Below, piece by piece: positions 1 to 8,227 of a stretch of 64,000 nt of DNA (the stretch's first letter is position 1; every line of letters begins with the position of its first letter). This DNA comes from Glaciimonas sp. PAMC28666 (lineage in GTDB: Bacteria > Pseudomonadota > Gammaproteobacteria > Burkholderiales > Burkholderiaceae_D). Both the position numbers and the translations under genes were made by a program. Under the pieces are notes generated by a model, which did not search any database, had not been told where the DNA came from, and worked only from the letters and a program-made list of their open reading frames with translations. The stretch is from positions 4,154,001 through 4,218,000 of the forward strand of contig NZ_CP070304.1 in the NCBI RefSeq assembly GCF_016917355.1. Direction: 5' to 3'.

Positions 1-941
1 GCTGGAGAAAAAGCAGCCTGCTCAACATCGGCAAAGTAGTTTTCTGGATTGCGATTCAACTCCATTACGCCGACTTCGATCAACGGGTAATCCTTGCGTG
101 GCCAGACCTTGGTCAGATCGAAAGGATTAATATGATACGAACCAGCATCTTTTTCCGGCATGATCTGAACGAACAATTTCCAGGTCGGGAAATCTTTTTT
201 ATCGATGCTTTCGAGTAAATCGCGTTGGGCACTTTCACGATCAGTACCAACCAATGCAGACGCTTCGGCATCCGTCATATTTTCAATACCTTGCATGGTC
301 TTGAAAGTAAACTTAACCCAGTTACGTTCATTTTTTGCGTTTATGAAACTGAACGTGTGGCTGCCGAAACCATGCATGTGACGATATGAGCGTGGCAAGC
401 CGCGGTCGCTCATCACAATGGTGACTTGATGCAAAGCTTCCGGCAACAGGGTCCAGAAATCCCAATTGTTATCGGCGCTGCGCATATTTGTTTTTGGATC
501 GCGTTTGACTGCCCGATTCAAGTCAGGAAATTTCATTGGATCGCGCAAAAAGAACACTGGGGTGTTATTGCCGACCAGATCCCAGTTGCCTTCTTCCGTA
601 TAAAATTTTAACGAGAAACCGCGAATGTCGCGTTCTGCATCTGCCGCACCGCGTTCGCCGGCGACGGTGGAAAATCGTGCAAACATCTCCGTTTTTTTAC
701 CAACTTCTGAAAAAATCTTGGCCTTGGTGTATTGGGTGATGTCGTGCGTAACCGTAAATGTGCCGAAAGCACCGGATCCTTTTGCGTGCATGCGACGTTC
801 CGGGATTACTTCGCGGTCAAAGTGGGCTAATTTTTCAAGAAACCATACGTCCTGTAGCAATGCAGGCCCACGCGGTCCAGCCGTTTGAATGTTCTGATTA
901 TCTGCTACCGGTGCGCCGGCGGCAGTTGTGAGCTTATTCAT
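1..941 (-). CDS. katA: Catalase, heme-dependent, partial (C-terminal part outside window)
   Basis: Monofunctional heme catalase of the small-subunit clade, which breaks hydrogen peroxide down to water and oxygen in the cytoplasm. The reading frame begins at the ATG at 941, preceded by AGGAAA at a good distance, and stays open to the window edge, giving about 313 residues. Visible family features are the N-terminal LTTAAGAPV stretch, the distal histidine in RRMHAKGSG (His52), the distal-side asparagine in [11 protein letters not shown] and the [12 protein letters not shown] region. The proximal heme tyrosine lies beyond the edge. The gene is read away from the LysR gene, and a palindrome lies in its upstream region. 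The family call is very secure. The symbol is by similarity to KatA-type catalases. Confidence 0.95.
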   Translation of the reverse strand, partial: MNKLTTAAGAPVADNQNIQTAGPRGPALLQDVWFLEKLAHFDREVIPERRMHAKGSGAFGTFTVTHDITQYTKAKIFSEVGKKTEMFARFSTVAGERGAADAERDIRGFSLKFYTEEGNWDLVGNNTPVFFLRDPMKFPDLNRAVKRDPKTNMRSADNNWDFWTLLPEALHQVTIVMSDRGLPRSYRHMHGFGSHTFSFINAKNERNWVKFTFKTMQGIENMTDAEASALVGTDRESAQRDLLESIDKKDFPTWKLFVQIMPEKDAGSYHINPFDLTKVWPRKDYPLIEVGVMELNRNPENYFADVEQAAFSP

Positions 942-1313
942 GCGTTTCCTTTTTATGTACGGGAAGAGAGGAGTCTCTGGTGCAGAGTATTACCTATTTC
1001 GTAAAATAGGTAAAATTAATTAAATATACTGATTCGATAGTTTTTTCGATTTATGACTAACTCGCTATGTGGTATTCGGAGTAAAGAGGGTCGGATCGAT
1101 ATTTATTAAACTCTCAATGATTGACTTGCTTTAAGAGAGTTAGATGTCAAAAATGCACTAATTCTCCAGGTAAATGATACACCTTGGCACCTATAATGTA
1201 CACGATCGAGTTGGTCGTTGCCCGCATTGGTACGTTTCGGCGAAGGATTAACGGCTCGAAGCCTGATTCATGTCAATCCCTTCTGAACGCTGGCTAAAGA
1301 AGACTTAGCATCC
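942..1313. other. Intergenic region between catalase and LysR genes
   Basis: Apart from the palindrome and probable catalase promoter near 980-1020, I see no gene here. The part from 1020 to 1313 is AT-rich and has no open frame with a convincing ribosome binding site, and no clear terminator follows the LysR gene. Confidence 0.6.
991..1012. promoter_or_regulatory. 22-bp palindrome upstream of catalase, probable operator
   Basis: Two perfect 9-bp arms (TACCTATTT and AAATAGGTA) flank a 4-bp centre about 50 bp upstream of the catalase start. On the minus strand the palindrome overlaps a plausible promoter (TTTACC, 16-bp spacer, TAATAC), which is the arrangement expected of an operator. An OxyR site is conceivable because CTAT and ATAG half-sites are present, but their spacing (8 bp) and order do not fit the OxyR consensus well, so the binding protein is left open. 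Confidence 0.5.
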
Positions 1314-2222
1314 CTAATCATCAATAGCACCGCCTTTTTCGTCAATTCCCATTTGATCGAGCAGCCATCTTTTGAATATCTCAAAGGCAGCGTGGTAATG
1401 AAGACGTTTCGGATAGACCAGGTAATGTCCGATATATCGAATCTCCTGGGTGCTGCCGATCAACGGCGTCACCAGCGTTCCCTGCTTTAACTCCCGCTCT
1501 CCGAGCAGCGTTGATTCCAGGACTACACCAAGCCCATCAACCGCCGCAGCGATCGCCATCAGACTGCGATCGAAGTGAAGCCCGTAGTGATGTGGTGGCG
1601 TCAGATGATTAGCCTCAAACCATCCCTTCCATTGCAGAAGCTGTACGTCGCATTGAATCAGGGTCTGCGCGTATAAATCTTCGGGGTATTGAATGCGGGC
1701 TGCCAGTTCAGGGGAACAAAGCGGCATCAGTCTTTCTACCGCCAGCGGAATTTTCTCGTAGGCAGATGCCTTGGGCTCGCCATACACAATGTCCAGATCG
1801 AAATTATCTTCTTCAAAGCGCGCGTAATCGGTACTCGCCGAGATTTGTAAATCGATATTCGGATTTGCCCGTACAAAGTCAGAAAGTCTGGGTAGCAGCC
1901 ATTGCGTAGCGAAGCTTGGCGCTGTGTGCAGCCTGAGCGGACTTGGTTCATCGAGCGTGATAAGGGCCAGGCCGCGCCGCATTTCCTCTAGTCCACGTTG
2001 AACGTGCTCCAAAAGGATGGCGCCCTGGCGCGTGAGTTTCACCTCGCGCGTGCTCCTGTCAAATAGCCGCAGGTTGATCGTGTCTTCGAGCTTGCGAATT
2101 GAGTGGCTGACTGCACTGGGCGACAAGCCCAGCTCTTCCGCCGCAAGCGCAAAGGACGCCGTCCTTCCCGCCGCTTCGAAGATACGAAGGAATGGCAGCG
2201 GCAACTTTGGATTCATTTTCAT
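1314..2222 (-). CDS. LysR family transcriptional regulator (GcvA-like)
   Basis: A 302-residue LysR-type regulator of usual length. The winged helix-turn-helix is at about residues 8-67 (FEAAGRTASFALAAEELGLS, then AVSHSIRKLE), followed by a type 2 periplasmic-binding-like effector domain. The N-terminal pattern resembles the GcvA branch. It is divergent from the transketolase operon starting at 2408 with 185 bp between them, so it is the likely regulator of that operon in response to a pathway intermediate (inference). Two ATG codons, 2222 and 2216, are possible starts and neither has a strong ribosome binding site. A LysR-type box lies directly upstream, suggesting autoregulation. Confidence 0.9.
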   Translation of the reverse strand: MKMNPKLPLPFLRIFEAAGRTASFALAAEELGLSPSAVSHSIRKLEDTINLRLFDRSTREVKLTRQGAILLEHVQRGLEEMRRGLALITLDEPSPLRLHTAPSFATQWLLPRLSDFVRANPNIDLQISASTDYARFEEDNFDLDIVYGEPKASAYEKIPLAVERLMPLCSPELAARIQYPEDLYAQTLIQCDVQLLQWKGWFEANHLTPPHHYGLHFDRSLMAIAAAVDGLGVVLESTLLGERELKQGTLVTPLIGSTQEIRYIGHYLVYPKRLHYHAAFEIFKRWLLDQMGIDEKGGAIDD

Positions 2223-2224
2223 TT

Positions 2225-2239
2225 ATGAATTTTATTCAT
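2225..2239. promoter_or_regulatory. LysR-type T-N11-A box in divergent intergenic region
   Basis: ATGAAT and ATTCAT form a perfect inverted repeat around TTT, so T2226 and A2238 give the T-N11-A pattern with dyad symmetry typical of LysR-family binding sites. It abuts the start codon of the LysR gene, as expected for an autoregulatory recognition site between a LysR gene and its divergent target. Confidence 0.55.
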
Positions 2240-2407
2240 CTATAAGTGCAATCGTTTCTTTTGTCAGCGACTTAGCGCGATGATACGCTGCCGTTACTGT
2301 ATTTTTGTCGACATTAAGTGAATTATACACACCTGTAACCTGCCAGTCGCAGCGGGTTGCAACGGGTTTTACCGCATTAAACATTCCAACAATTAAGGAT
2401 GGAGACG

Positions 2408-3283
2408 ATGACACTTAGCACCGAATGCCTTCCGGCAACTGAATCAGTTCATACTAAACTCGCCCGTCACGCTTATCGCATTCGCCGCTTTGCATTACGC
2501 ATGGGCGAAGTGCAAGGCCAGGGTTATATCGGGCAGGCGTTAGGGCTGGCCGATGTGCTGGCGGTGGCTTATTGCCACGCCATGAAACTGCGCCCTGACG
2601 ATCCCGAGTGGGAAGGGCGTGACCGCTTTTTGCTCTCGCACGGGCACTACGCCATAGCGCTCTATGCAGCGATGCTGGAAGCGGGCATCCTTAAGGAAGA
2701 GGAGCTTGAGTCCTACGGTTTCGACGATAGTCGCCTGCCGATGTCTGGCATGGCAACTTATACGCCGGGCATGGAAATGTCGGGTGGCTCGCTCGGTCAG
2801 GGACTGACGATCGCCGTCGGCATGGCGCTCGGATTGCGGCATAAAAATAATCCGGCATTTGTCTACAACTCAATGTCGGATGGCGAACTGGACGAAGGTG
2901 CGACCTGGGAAGGTGCTTTGTCCGCGAGTCACCATAAGTTGAGCAATCTGATCGTGCTGGTCGATATTAATCGTCAGCAGGCAGACGGCAGTTCGCACGA
3001 CATCCTCAACTTTGAACCGCTTGCCGATAAATGGTTGGCGTTCGGCTGGCACGTTCAGCGCATCAACGGCAACGACCTGAACGCGGTTATTACAGCATTC
3101 GATGTGGCACGTGCGCTGAAAGACCCGGTACCGCGTGTAATCCTGATCGATACCTTGATGGGCAAAGGCGTGCCGTTTTTGGAAACGCGTGAGAAGAACC
3201 ACTTTATCCGGGTGGAAGCGGGTGAATGGAAAGAAGCCATCGCTTTGCTCGATGCATCACAACCTGAAGGAGATCGCGCATGA
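2408..3283 (+). CDS. Split transketolase, N-terminal (TPP-binding) subunit
   Basis: First half of a two-subunit transketolase, 291 residues, equivalent to the Transketolase_N domain. It binds thiamine diphosphate and Mg2+; the SDGELDEG motif (Asp158) replaces the usual GDG, and DINRQQADG completes the TPP fold. A substrate-side histidine is visible in LSHGHYA. I chose the ATG at 2408 because AAGGA lies about 7 bases upstream; an ATG at 2399 is in frame but has no spacing to a ribosome site. Its stop overlaps the start of the second subunit by 4 bases, so the two are translationally coupled. The native sugar substrate is unknown; context suggests a catabolic rather than a pentose phosphate role. 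Confidence 0.88.
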   Translation: MTLSTECLPATESVHTKLARHAYRIRRFALRMGEVQGQGYIGQALGLADVLAVAYCHAMKLRPDDPEWEGRDRFLLSHGHYAIALYAAMLEAGILKEEELESYGFDDSRLPMSGMATYTPGMEMSGGSLGQGLTIAVGMALGLRHKNNPAFVYNSMSDGELDEGATWEGALSASHHKLSNLIVLVDINRQQADGSSHDILNFEPLADKWLAFGWHVQRINGNDLNAVITAFDVARALKDPVPRVILIDTLMGKGVPFLETREKNHFIRVEAGEWKEAIALLDASQPEGDRA

Positions 3284-4278
3284 GCGCCATTATCACCAAG
3301 CCGCGTCTGACGACCTCGGCCATGATCGCGTCGATAGCAGCAGAAGGACAGCGCACTATTAATGCACCGTTTGGTCATGCACTGATTGCAGAAGCGGCCA
3401 AGCGGCCCAACATCGTCGGCATGACTGCCGACTTGTCAAAATACACTGATCTGCATATTTTTGCCAATGAACACCCGGATCGCTTCTTTCAAATGGGCAT
3501 GGCAGAACAGCTGCTGATGGGGGCTGCAGGCGGTATGGCGAAGGAAGGGTTCATCCCGTTTGCCACGACCTACGCCGTATTTGCAACCCGCCGTGCCTAC
3601 GATTTTATCCATCAGGTGATCGCCGAAGAAAATCTTAACGTGAAGATTTGCGCAGCGCTGCCAGGCTTGACGACCGGTTATGGACCCAGCCATCAGGCCA
3701 CTGAGGATATCGCGATGATGCGCGGCATTCCGGGGATGACCATCGTCGATCCGTGTGATGCGCTCGATACGGAGCAGGCAGTGGCGGCCATCGCTGCGCA
3801 CGTCGGACCGGTGTACATGCGGCTGCTGCGCGGTAAAGTACCGCTGGTATTGGACGAATACGACTATAAGTTCGAACTCGGCAAAGCAAAACTGCTGCGC
3901 GACGGCAAGGACGTGCTGATCATCTCCTCTGGCATCATGACCATGCGTGCACTGGAAGCGATGAATGAACTCGCAGACGGCAGCGCAGAAGTCGCAGTGT
4001 TGCACGTCCCAACCATTAAACCGCTCGATACTGCAACCATCATCGAGCAGTGCAGCCGTCCAGGACGTCTCGTGATCGTGGCAGAAAATCACAGCATTGT
4101 CGGTGGCTTGGGCGAAGCCGTCGCTACCACATTGATGCAAGCCGGTGTTCACCCGACGTTCCGGCAGATTGCGTTACCTGACGAATTTCTCGCCGCCGGT
4201 GCGCTTCCCACCTTGCATGATCGATACGGCATATCAACGTCATCGATTGTCGCCACAATTAAACGCTGGCTAGCTTAG
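3280..4278 (+). CDS. Split transketolase, C-terminal (Pyr plus C-domain) subunit
   Basis: Second half of the transketolase, 332 residues, with the pyrimidine-binding domain (about 25-190) and the transketolase C-terminal domain (about 205-330). The catalytic glutamate that activates TPP is Glu76 in MGMAEQLLMG, and GYGPSHQATEDIAMMRGIPG is the usual family stretch that follows. A good GAAGGAGA ribosome site lies within the end of the first subunit. Together the two subunits make one heterotetrameric enzyme moving two-carbon ketol units. Split transketolases of this size are common in dedicated catabolic operons of proteobacteria. The dehydrogenase starts 10 bp downstream in the same operon. Confidence 0.88.
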   Translation: MSAIITKPRLTTSAMIASIAAEGQRTINAPFGHALIAEAAKRPNIVGMTADLSKYTDLHIFANEHPDRFFQMGMAEQLLMGAAGGMAKEGFIPFATTYAVFATRRAYDFIHQVIAEENLNVKICAALPGLTTGYGPSHQATEDIAMMRGIPGMTIVDPCDALDTEQAVAAIAAHVGPVYMRLLRGKVPLVLDEYDYKFELGKAKLLRDGKDVLIISSGIMTMRALEAMNELADGSAEVAVLHVPTIKPLDTATIIEQCSRPGRLVIVAENHSIVGGLGEAVATTLMQAGVHPTFRQIALPDEFLAAGALPTLHDRYGISTSSIVATIKRWLA

Positions 4279-4288
4279 GAGAATCAGT

Positions 4289-5134
4289 ATGAATGTCACT
4301 TTTGCAGGAGTTGGCGCAATCGGCCTGCCGATGGCAATTCGGATTCAAGGCGCTGGGCACACCGTTACGGGCGTGGATGTATCGCCAGTGGGAGTCACTA
4401 ACGCGCAAGCGAGCGGCATGAACGCGGTAGCCGGTTTCTCGCTAGCGCCGAAGGCCGATATCGTCGTCGTGATGGTCGCGACACCGCAACAACTAGCCAC
4501 ATTGGTTAGTGACGTCGGCGGAGCGGCAGATGGTCAGCTCTGGCTTGTAATGTCTACCGTCGGTCCCGATAGTGTGCGTGAACAGGGCGCTATCTTACGT
4601 GCCGCTGGCGCACGCGTCGTGGACGCGCCCGTCACCGGCGGCACGGCTCGGGCCAAGACCGGTGAGCTGGTTATTTTTGCCTCCGGCAGTAACCAGGATG
4701 TTGAATCTGCGTTACCTGTCTTGCGCGCAATGGGTACCGTGCGAGAGACCGGCGAACGACTCGGCGACGGGCAGAGCATCAAGGTAGTGAATCAACATCT
4801 GTGCTCGGTACATATCGCAGCCGCCGCCGAAGCCCTAAGTCTGGCACGTTCGCTGGGATTGGACCCCGCCGCAGTGTTGGGACTTGTAGAAAAAGGTGCA
4901 GCCGGTTCATGGATGCTGTCCGATCGTGGTCCGCGCATGCTTGCCGGTACTGATGTGGAAGTCACGAGCTCGATCAACATTTTCGTGAAGGACAGTGGGC
5001 TGGTTGCCTCTGCAGGGAAGGCCTGCGGTGCACAGTTACCGTTGCTCACTCTCGCGCATGAACGATTCTCCCAGGCGGCGGACGCGGGACTAGGCCTGCG
5101 CGATGATAGTCGGGTGATTGAGACCTGGGCCTGA
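4289..5134 (+). CDS. NAD-dependent beta-hydroxyacid dehydrogenase (3-hydroxyisobutyrate dehydrogenase family)
   Basis: A 281-residue member of the 3-hydroxyisobutyrate/tartronate semialdehyde/L-threonate dehydrogenase family. The Rossmann motif GVGAIGLP is at residues 7-14. Asp near the end of the second strand (GVDVSP) favours NAD over NADP (inference). The substrate-binding stretch DAPVTGGTARA and the catalytic lysine Lys165 in IKVVNQ are both present, so the enzyme should be active. The start has a strong AGGAG. It is the third gene of the transketolase operon, so its substrate is probably a short hydroxy acid, for example a four-carbon sugar acid, but the exact compound cannot be told from sequence. 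Confidence 0.85.
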   Translation: MNVTFAGVGAIGLPMAIRIQGAGHTVTGVDVSPVGVTNAQASGMNAVAGFSLAPKADIVVVMVATPQQLATLVSDVGGAADGQLWLVMSTVGPDSVREQGAILRAAGARVVDAPVTGGTARAKTGELVIFASGSNQDVESALPVLRAMGTVRETGERLGDGQSIKVVNQHLCSVHIAAAAEALSLARSLGLDPAAVLGLVEKGAAGSWMLSDRGPRMLAGTDVEVTSSINIFVKDSGLVASAGKACGAQLPLLTLAHERFSQAADAGLGLRDDSRVIETWA

Positions 5135-5199
5135 GCGAAACGTTAGCACAAGAAAAAAACAAACGTTATTTCAAAAAACGGATAGTCGGAGACAAGGTT

Positions 5200-6543
5200 A
5201 TGAACAATTCTAAAAGCAGGAGTAGCATGCGCAACAACCCGATCAAGGTGTCATTTGCCTCCATGATCGGCTCGGCGGTTGAAAGTTATGATTTTTTTAT
5301 TTACGGCACGGCAGCGGCAACTTTTTTTGGAAAAATCTTCTTCCATACGAGCACACCCATTGTCGGCATTCTCGCGTCGTTTGCGACATTGGCAATCGGC
5401 TTCCTCATGCGGCCGCTAGGCGGCTATCTGGCGGGACATTATGGTGACCGCGTCGGACGCAAAGCCGTTTTGCTATGGTCCCTGATCGGGATGGGCGTAG
5501 CGACCGTACTGATTGGCGCACTGCCCACTTATGAGCAAGCTGGCATCATTGCGCCAATTCTGTTGATCCTGTTGCGCATGATACAAGGTGTCGGTTTTGG
5601 CGCTGAGTGGGGCGGAGCGGTACTAATGGCTTGCGAGCATTCACCACCTGAGCGCCGTGGCTTCTTTGGCGCGGTGCCGCAGTTGGGCATTCCGCTTGGT
5701 CTGCTGCTGGCAAATGGCGCTTTTCTCCTGTCCGGTTCGCTGCTTGAGGGCGATTGGGTATGGCGCGCTCCGTTCCTCGTATCGTTTGTGATGGTCGCTG
5801 TCGGCTTTTTTATTCGGATGAGTGTCGACGAATCGCCCGAATTTGAGGCGGTCAAAGCCAGCAATAAAATCGTTCGTCAACCGGCGCTCGAGGTAATTCG
5901 CAGTGACTGGCGTGCCATTCTAAAGATTATCGGTTTGCGTATGGCGGAGACTGGCGGCTACTACCTGACAACCAGTTTCATGCTTTCGTATGTGGTGCTG
6001 GCCCAACTCTCGACCACCAAACAGGTCTTGATCGGTACGATGACGGGATCGGCCATCGGTCTTGTCAGCCATCTGGCCTACGGCGCGCTTAGCGACAAAA
6101 TCGGTCGTCGGCCGATTTTCCTTTTCGGCGCGCTGTTCACGGTCCTGTTCGGCATCCCGATGTTCTTGATGATTAATACCGGCGCGGCCACGATGGTTGT
6201 AGTTGCTGTGTCGATGTCGCTACTGTTCAGCCACGACCCAATTTTTGCCGTGGAGTCGAGCTGGTTCTCCGAACAGTTTCCTGCGAACGTGCGTTCGTCC
6301 GGCATCTCGTTGGGCTATAACGGTGCCTCGCTGGTGGCGGGATTGTTGCCAATTATCGCGACCGCACTGTTCGGGGTGGTTGGATGGATCGGGCCAGCGC
6401 TAATGTTTTCGGGCCTGGGGGTAATATCTCTACTGTGCGGGCTATCGATGCGCGAGACCGCGCCGGCGGTGGTCAATAAACGCGCTGTGACGACCTCCGA
6501 GCATCGACTCAGAAGTGCCAGCAGTGTAAGCAATGTCAGGTAG
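5200..6543 (+). CDS. MFS metabolite:H+ symporter (MHS family)
   Basis: A 447-residue, 12-helix major facilitator of the metabolite:H+ symporter family, which also contains ProP, KgtP and ShiA. Family marks are ESYDFFIYG in the first helix, the motif-A loop GHYGDRVGRK after helix 2, and a second copy-like loop SDKIGRRP between helices 8 and 9. It follows the dehydrogenase by 65 bp and has GGAGA upstream of the ATG, so it is probably the last gene of the LysR-controlled operon and the uptake system for its substrate, most likely an organic or sugar acid given the family. An in-frame ATG at 5227 is an alternative start. Confidence 0.85.
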   Translation: MNNSKSRSSMRNNPIKVSFASMIGSAVESYDFFIYGTAAATFFGKIFFHTSTPIVGILASFATLAIGFLMRPLGGYLAGHYGDRVGRKAVLLWSLIGMGVATVLIGALPTYEQAGIIAPILLILLRMIQGVGFGAEWGGAVLMACEHSPPERRGFFGAVPQLGIPLGLLLANGAFLLSGSLLEGDWVWRAPFLVSFVMVAVGFFIRMSVDESPEFEAVKASNKIVRQPALEVIRSDWRAILKIIGLRMAETGGYYLTTSFMLSYVVLAQLSTTKQVLIGTMTGSAIGLVSHLAYGALSDKIGRRPIFLFGALFTVLFGIPMFLMINTGAATMVVVAVSMSLLFSHDPIFAVESSWFSEQFPANVRSSGISLGYNGASLVAGLLPIIATALFGVVGWIGPALMFSGLGVISLLCGLSMRETAPAVVNKRAVTTSEHRLRSASSVSNVR

Positions 6544-6917
6544 AGAGCCCGCAAAAGCGCTGGGTCTGTCATCGCCTGCGCTGACGGAAACCTCAGCGCA
6601 AGTAGCAGTGGCAGTATTATTGGCAGCGCTGAGTTCACTCAGGTGAATCTTGCGCATTGATGCGCGCCCGGCGACCAACGGTAAAGATGCTTCCTGACGC
6701 TGGATAGCGCCCGGCTTAACAAGAAACCCGCCATCAACCTCATCCCCATCCTCCTTTATTGCTGCAAAACATCAATGAAGGTGTCTCATCTGTAATCGCC
6801 GCCGGATCTACATTTCTGTCTCGTTTCCGGGTAAAAGTCTTCTTAGTGTGAGGGGCTTGCGAGGTAGCAAAAGCACTAAACCCATATATTTTCGACATCC
6901 ACATAACATTCCGGTCC

Positions 6918-6946
6918 TTGACATGGGGCAACATGTTTTGTATGCT
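6918..6946 (+). promoter_or_regulatory. Sigma-70 promoter of the marR-type gene
   Basis: Perfect -35 TTGACA (6918-6923), 17-bp spacer and -10 TATGCT (6941-6946), placing the transcript start near 6953 and giving a leader of about 58 bases before the MarR start codon. The spacer contains the 8-bp palindrome AACATGTT, a possible operator position. Confidence 0.65.
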
Positions 6947-6960
6947 AATTAGAAGGTAGG

Positions 6961-6984
6961 CTTTGTAGTTTGCCTTTGTAGTTT
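6961..6984 (+). repeat. Direct repeat in the marR leader, possible regulator site
   Basis: CTTTGTAGTTT occurs twice, at 6961-6971 and 6974-6984, a 13-bp period, just downstream of the promoter and about 30 bp before the start codon. The location suits autoregulation by the encoded regulator, but direct rather than inverted symmetry is not typical of MarR sites. Confidence 0.4.
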
Positions 6985-7010
6985 TTTTACTATCTTCTCT
7001 AAATAAGCGT

Positions 7011-7469
7011 ATGGAATCCCCTGAACATCAAATTAACGGTGACGCGGCGCGCGCGTTGGTGCTTGCTGGCGAACTACGGGTATTGCTGGGAAAATTGAAG
7101 CGGCGTCTGCGCGAAGAAGTGCACCCGGGCGATTTCACGGCGTCGCAGATGTCGGTACTGAGTCGTTTAGAGCGCGAGGGTCCTGCAACCGTGACGGCGC
7201 TGGCTATCGCTGAAGGTGTGCGGCCGCAATCCCTGGGCGCAACAGTTGCGGTCCTGACCGCGGCCGGCATGGTGAGCGGCATGCCTGATCCAGAGGATGG
7301 ACGGCAAACCATCCTGTCTCTGACCGCTACCTGCCGAGAGTGGGTCGGTGCAGCCCGCGCTGCACGCGAGGATTGGTTGTTCCGCGGCATACAGGTGAAA
7401 TTGACTGCGGATGAGCAAGAAACCTTAGCCATCGGGATTAAGTTGCTCAGTCGTCTCGTCGATGAGTGA
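7011..7469 (+). CDS. MarR family transcriptional regulator
   Basis: A 152-residue winged-helix regulator. The MarR domain spans about residues 20-145; the recognition region reads VTALAIAEGVRPQSLGATVAVL and the wing DPEDGRQTILSLT, where the Asp-Gly-Arg of the wing is the family hallmark. The ATG at 7011 has no obvious Shine-Dalgarno sequence. Downstream on the same strand are an isochorismatase-like gene and an MFS exporter gene, a common arrangement in which a MarR protein represses export or detoxification genes. The direct control of those genes is inference. Confidence 0.88.
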   Translation: MESPEHQINGDAARALVLAGELRVLLGKLKRRLREEVHPGDFTASQMSVLSRLEREGPATVTALAIAEGVRPQSLGATVAVLTAAGMVSGMPDPEDGRQTILSLTATCREWVGAARAAREDWLFRGIQVKLTADEQETLAIGIKLLSRLVDE

Positions 7470-7557
7470 CAGAGGGCCGTTTGAATCTATCCACGGCAAC
7501 AAGAACGCTGGCGTTGGCCGAATTTTTATCAATGACGTTGATTCCAATATCTTTGTC

Positions 7558-7588
7558 TTGACGCTGTGCCCTGTGCCGCATTTATACC
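7558..7588 (+). promoter_or_regulatory. Possible promoter upstream of isochorismatase-like gene
   Basis: A 5/6 match to the -35 box, TTGACG (7558-7563), is followed at 17-19 bp by weak -10 candidates in TTTATACC (7581-7588). It is the only promoter-like signal in the 155 bp between the MarR gene and this gene, so the two may be transcribed separately. Confidence 0.35.
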
Positions 7589-7624
7589 TGCTGAAGTTCA
7601 CATCAAACAAAAGGAAAAAATATC

Positions 7625-8188
7625 ATGGCAATCACCACCCTCGATCTTCGTACCGCGCTAATTGTCGTTGATTTGCAAAACGGACTGGCCTCCCTTCCTG
7701 CCGTTCCATCTGTCAGCGAAATAGCAGTGCATGCCGCCACTCTGGCCAAGTTCTTCCGAAGCCAGAGGTTGCCGGTGGTACTCGTCAACGTTGCCGGCGG
7801 TGCTCCAGGCCGCGCGGAGCAAGCCCGTAACCTTGGAACGCCGCCTGCGGGATGGCTGGACTTCATGCCGGTGCTTAGTCAGCAACCGGAAGATCACGTG
7901 GTAACGAAGCAAACCTGGGGCGCGTTCACCAATACCGATCTGGCGACGTATTTAAAAGCGCGTGAGGTTACCCAAATCGTGATCGTCGGCGTCGCTACCA
8001 GCATTGGTGTTGAATCGACCGCACGACAGGCGCACGAGCATGGCTTCAACGTGACGCTCGCTGTGGATGCTATGACCGACATGAATCCAGATGCACACCT
8101 GAACAGCATCACCCGGATTTTTCCGCGGCTGGGAGAGACCGGGACAGTGCTGGAGGTTATTGCATTGCTCGGAAAAGAACGCGCTTGA
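7625..8188 (+). CDS. Isochorismatase-fold hydrolase lacking the catalytic cysteine
   Basis: A 187-residue protein of the isochorismatase/cysteine hydrolase superfamily. Two members of the usual Asp-Lys-Cys triad are present, Asp16 (IVVDLQNG) and Lys95 (TKQTWGAF). The nucleophile position in GVATSIGVESTAR is Gly128 instead of cysteine; the codon is GGT. Cysteine-free members such as the isochorismatases EntB and PhzD cleave vinyl ethers rather than amides, so the protein may be a true ether hydrolase or have another role. The start has a strong AAAAGGAAA site. It is followed 39 bp later by an MFS gene. No siderophore or phenazine genes are nearby. Confidence 0.85.
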   Translation: MAITTLDLRTALIVVDLQNGLASLPAVPSVSEIAVHAATLAKFFRSQRLPVVLVNVAGGAPGRAEQARNLGTPPAGWLDFMPVLSQQPEDHVVTKQTWGAFTNTDLATYLKAREVTQIVIVGVATSIGVESTARQAHEHGFNVTLAVDAMTDMNPDAHLNSITRIFPRLGETGTVLEVIALLGKERA

Positions 8189-8227
8189 GTGCGTTATCTA
8201 TGCAGATTACATGAGTGGACATAAAAG

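Larger units (their letters stand above)
6544..7010. other. Intergenic region after the transketolase operon
   Basis: About 470 bp. The first 350 bp hold no gene I can support; a minus-strand open frame at 6740-6934 has no similarity I recognise and no ribosome site. The last 100 bp contain a strong promoter and a direct repeat for the MarR gene, listed separately. No clear intrinsic terminator is seen after the symporter gene. Confidence 0.5.

Noticed and set aside
991-1012. Assignment of the catalase palindrome to OxyR
   Set aside because: Half-site order and 8-bp spacing differ from the OxyR consensus, so I kept only a generic operator call.
2232-2414. 60-residue minus-strand open frame in the LysR-transketolase spacer
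   Set aside because: It covers the divergent promoter region, overlaps the 2408 start and has no motif.
3436-4152. 238-residue minus-strand open frame over the transketolase subunit
   Set aside because: Shadow of the conserved plus-strand gene; His/Cys-rich translation typical of antisense frames.
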